Shown here: positions 17,743-18,467 of the stretch, in pieces
Layout: every line of letters starts with the position of its first letter
Numbering within the stretch: the stretch's first letter is position 1
From: Pigoraptor vietnamica
Lineage: Eukaryota; Opisthokonta; Filasterea
DNA length: 18,467 bases
NCBI GenBank assembly: GCA_943704525.1
Contig: CALSCQ010002848.1
Location: 1-18,467, forward strand
Direction: 5' to 3'
The notes under the pieces: generated by a model
The model's input: only the letters and a program-made list of their open reading frames with translations
Databases searched by the model: none
What the model was told of the DNA's origin: nothing
Position numbers and translations under genes: made by a program

Positions 17743-18273
17743 CACACACACACACACTCCCCATCCTTACACTCGCAAAACAGCGTCATACGCACGCAAT
17801 GTTCGATCACAGACGATGGGGCAGAGAAGCGGTGTCCCAATATCACACTCACCTCGAGTGCGGACTGAATGCGCTCCTGCCGCACGAGCTTATCGATCTC
17901 AGATATCTCGTCGTACTGTGCCGTCATCTTCTCCTCCTCCTGCGACCAACCGAGACCCAGCGAGAAAATGTTAAAGTCAGGTTTGCCAACATTCTTCGCT
18001 CATACTGCGAGCCACAATTCGGCACCCCGCACAGCGACCACAAACGGGAGAAAATCGAAATCGCCAGCAAGCGATGCAGCCCAACCGCACCTTTCGCGCA
18101 ATGCTCTCCTGCCTGTTCTCGATGGCCTGCCGCGCCTCCTTGCGCGCCTTTCGCTTCGCCGCGAGTCGCTGCTCGGCGTCGGTCGCAAGCTGCGAGAGGA
18201 CGGCATCCTCGCTCACGTGCGTGCGACGCGCCGCACGCGTTGGCGTCGAGCTCGGTGTGCTTGACGCACTCAT
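15421..18273 (-). CDS. LRRFIP-family coiled-coil protein, ten coding exons
   Basis: Coding exons on the minus strand: 18273-18091, 17939-17853, 17588-17553, 17315-17200, 17028-16935, 16688-16621, 16496-16372, 16244-16125, 15935-15784 and 15558-15421. They sum to 1119 nt (372 residues plus TAA), and phase is kept across all nine introns. Acceptors are CAG except TAG before exon 9. The N-terminal segment [20 protein letters not shown] followed by RKARKEAR closely matches the start of LRRFIP1/2 ([29 protein letters not shown]). The block with [14 protein letters not shown] then [13 protein letters not shown] (exons 4-5) matches the central LRRFIP coiled coil. The rest is heptad-rich coiled coil with a short Pro-rich joint in exon 7. 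Animal LRRFIPs bind Flightless-I and take part in actin, Wnt and innate nucleic-acid signalling; the role here is unproven. The 36-nt exon 3 is the least certain. Confidence 0.82.
15641..15755. repeat. CA-rich microsatellite in intron 9 of the LRRFIP-like gene
   Basis: Imperfect CA repeats are broken by regular CAGATACGCAGACACG blocks (starting 15669, 15696 and, in variant form, 15726). In the transcript they read as a UG-rich tract between the exon 9 donor and the exon 10 acceptor. Confidence 0.85.
15944..15973. repeat. 30-nt homopolymer forming the exon 9 polypyrimidine tract
   Basis: A run of 30 A on the plus strand is a run of 30 T on the coding strand. It is followed by GTTTGTAG and exon 9 of the LRRFIP-like gene. 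It acts as an unusually long polypyrimidine tract and is likely length-variable. Confidence 0.9.
17656..17758. repeat. (CA)n microsatellite in intron 2 of the LRRFIP-like gene
   Basis: About 100 bp of CA repeat with occasional CG and TA variants lies within the 264-nt intron between exons 2 and 3. It reads UG-rich in the transcript. Confidence 0.9.
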
Positions 18274-18307
18274 TCTCGCAGCGTCCCCCTAGCGCCCGCC
18301 CAGCGCA

Positions 18308-18467
18308 ATGTATTCGAAAACGAGTCGCAAGACTGGTGCTGCCTGCGCGCGCTCACAACTCGCCGATCAGGGTGGCCGCACACAGGGCCCTGCTGACACA
18401 GTGACCACTGGGGAGAGAGTTGCGGGCACTCGTCTCTTTCTCACTGCGAAGGCTGAAGAGCAAGTTG
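18308..18467 (+). CDS. Possible 5' end of a gene running off the window
   Basis: An ATG at 18308 opens a frame that stays open for 53 codons to the window end, starting MYSKTSRKTG. An in-frame TAG lies six codons upstream, so this is the first ATG. The translation is not low complexity but has no recognisable motif. The ATG is only 34 bp from the divergent start of the LRRFIP-like gene, which would require overlapping 5' UTRs, so this may be chance. The sequence ends too soon to decide. Confidence 0.3.
   Translation, partial: MYSKTSRKTGAACARSQLADQGGRTQGPADTVTTGERVAGTRLFLTAKAEEQV

Noticed and set aside
1-18467. tRNA, rRNA or other structured RNA genes
   Set aside because: I looked for tRNA B-box-like and rRNA segments by eye and found none; a covariance-model search could still reveal a small RNA.

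Overview
This window is eukaryotic nuclear DNA. It is GC-rich with dense (CA/TG)n tracts, and at least three genes have spliceosomal introns with clear GT...CAG borders. The conserved housekeeping genes (EMC3, the complex I subunit NDUFB3/B12, an LRRFIP-family protein) point to a free-living protist rather than a bacterium, plant or animal. Cis-spliced multi-exon genes argue against a trypanosomatid. I cannot place the lineage further. An LRRFIP homologue would fit an organism near Obazoa, but this is only a hint.

Layout, left to right. (1) 69-2128 (+): the 3' part of a Pro/Ala-rich, largely disordered protein in four visible exons, with one SxIP-type motif. (2) 2129-3523: non-coding, with a long CA microsatellite and a TATA box just before the next gene. 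(3) 3524-7729 (+): an intronless 1401-residue protein with a guanylate-binding-protein-like GTPase domain, coiled coils, two copies of a strand-plus-glycine-rich (collagen-like) module, a hydrophobic small-residue segment and a C-terminal beta-rich region. This is the most novel gene here. (4) 10085-7979 (-): a P-loop NTPase joined to a PD-(D/E)xK-like nuclease, resembling the Crinkler/RHS class of transposon-derived effectors. It is broken by two -1 frame changes. (5) 10594-10791 (+): NDUFB3, with a probable 5' UTR intron. (6) 12858-11311 (-): an intronless multi-pass membrane protein of the DUF1624/HGSNAT-like family with bacterial-type signatures. (7) 13581-14967 (+): EMC3 in four exons, fully resolved. 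(8) 18273-15421 (-): an LRRFIP-family coiled-coil protein, resolved into ten coding exons. (9) 18308-window end (+): a possible start of another gene.

The genes do not form an operon or an obvious pathway. EMC3, NDUFB3 and the LRRFIP-like gene are ordinary cell biology. The three intronless genes (GTPase, NTPase-nuclease, DUF1624) look like lineage-specific or transferred genes inserted among intron-bearing ones. The GTPase and the NTPase-nuclease lie tail to tail, 249 bp apart. Splicing was deduced by matching reading phase across donor and acceptor sites; no transcript data were available.
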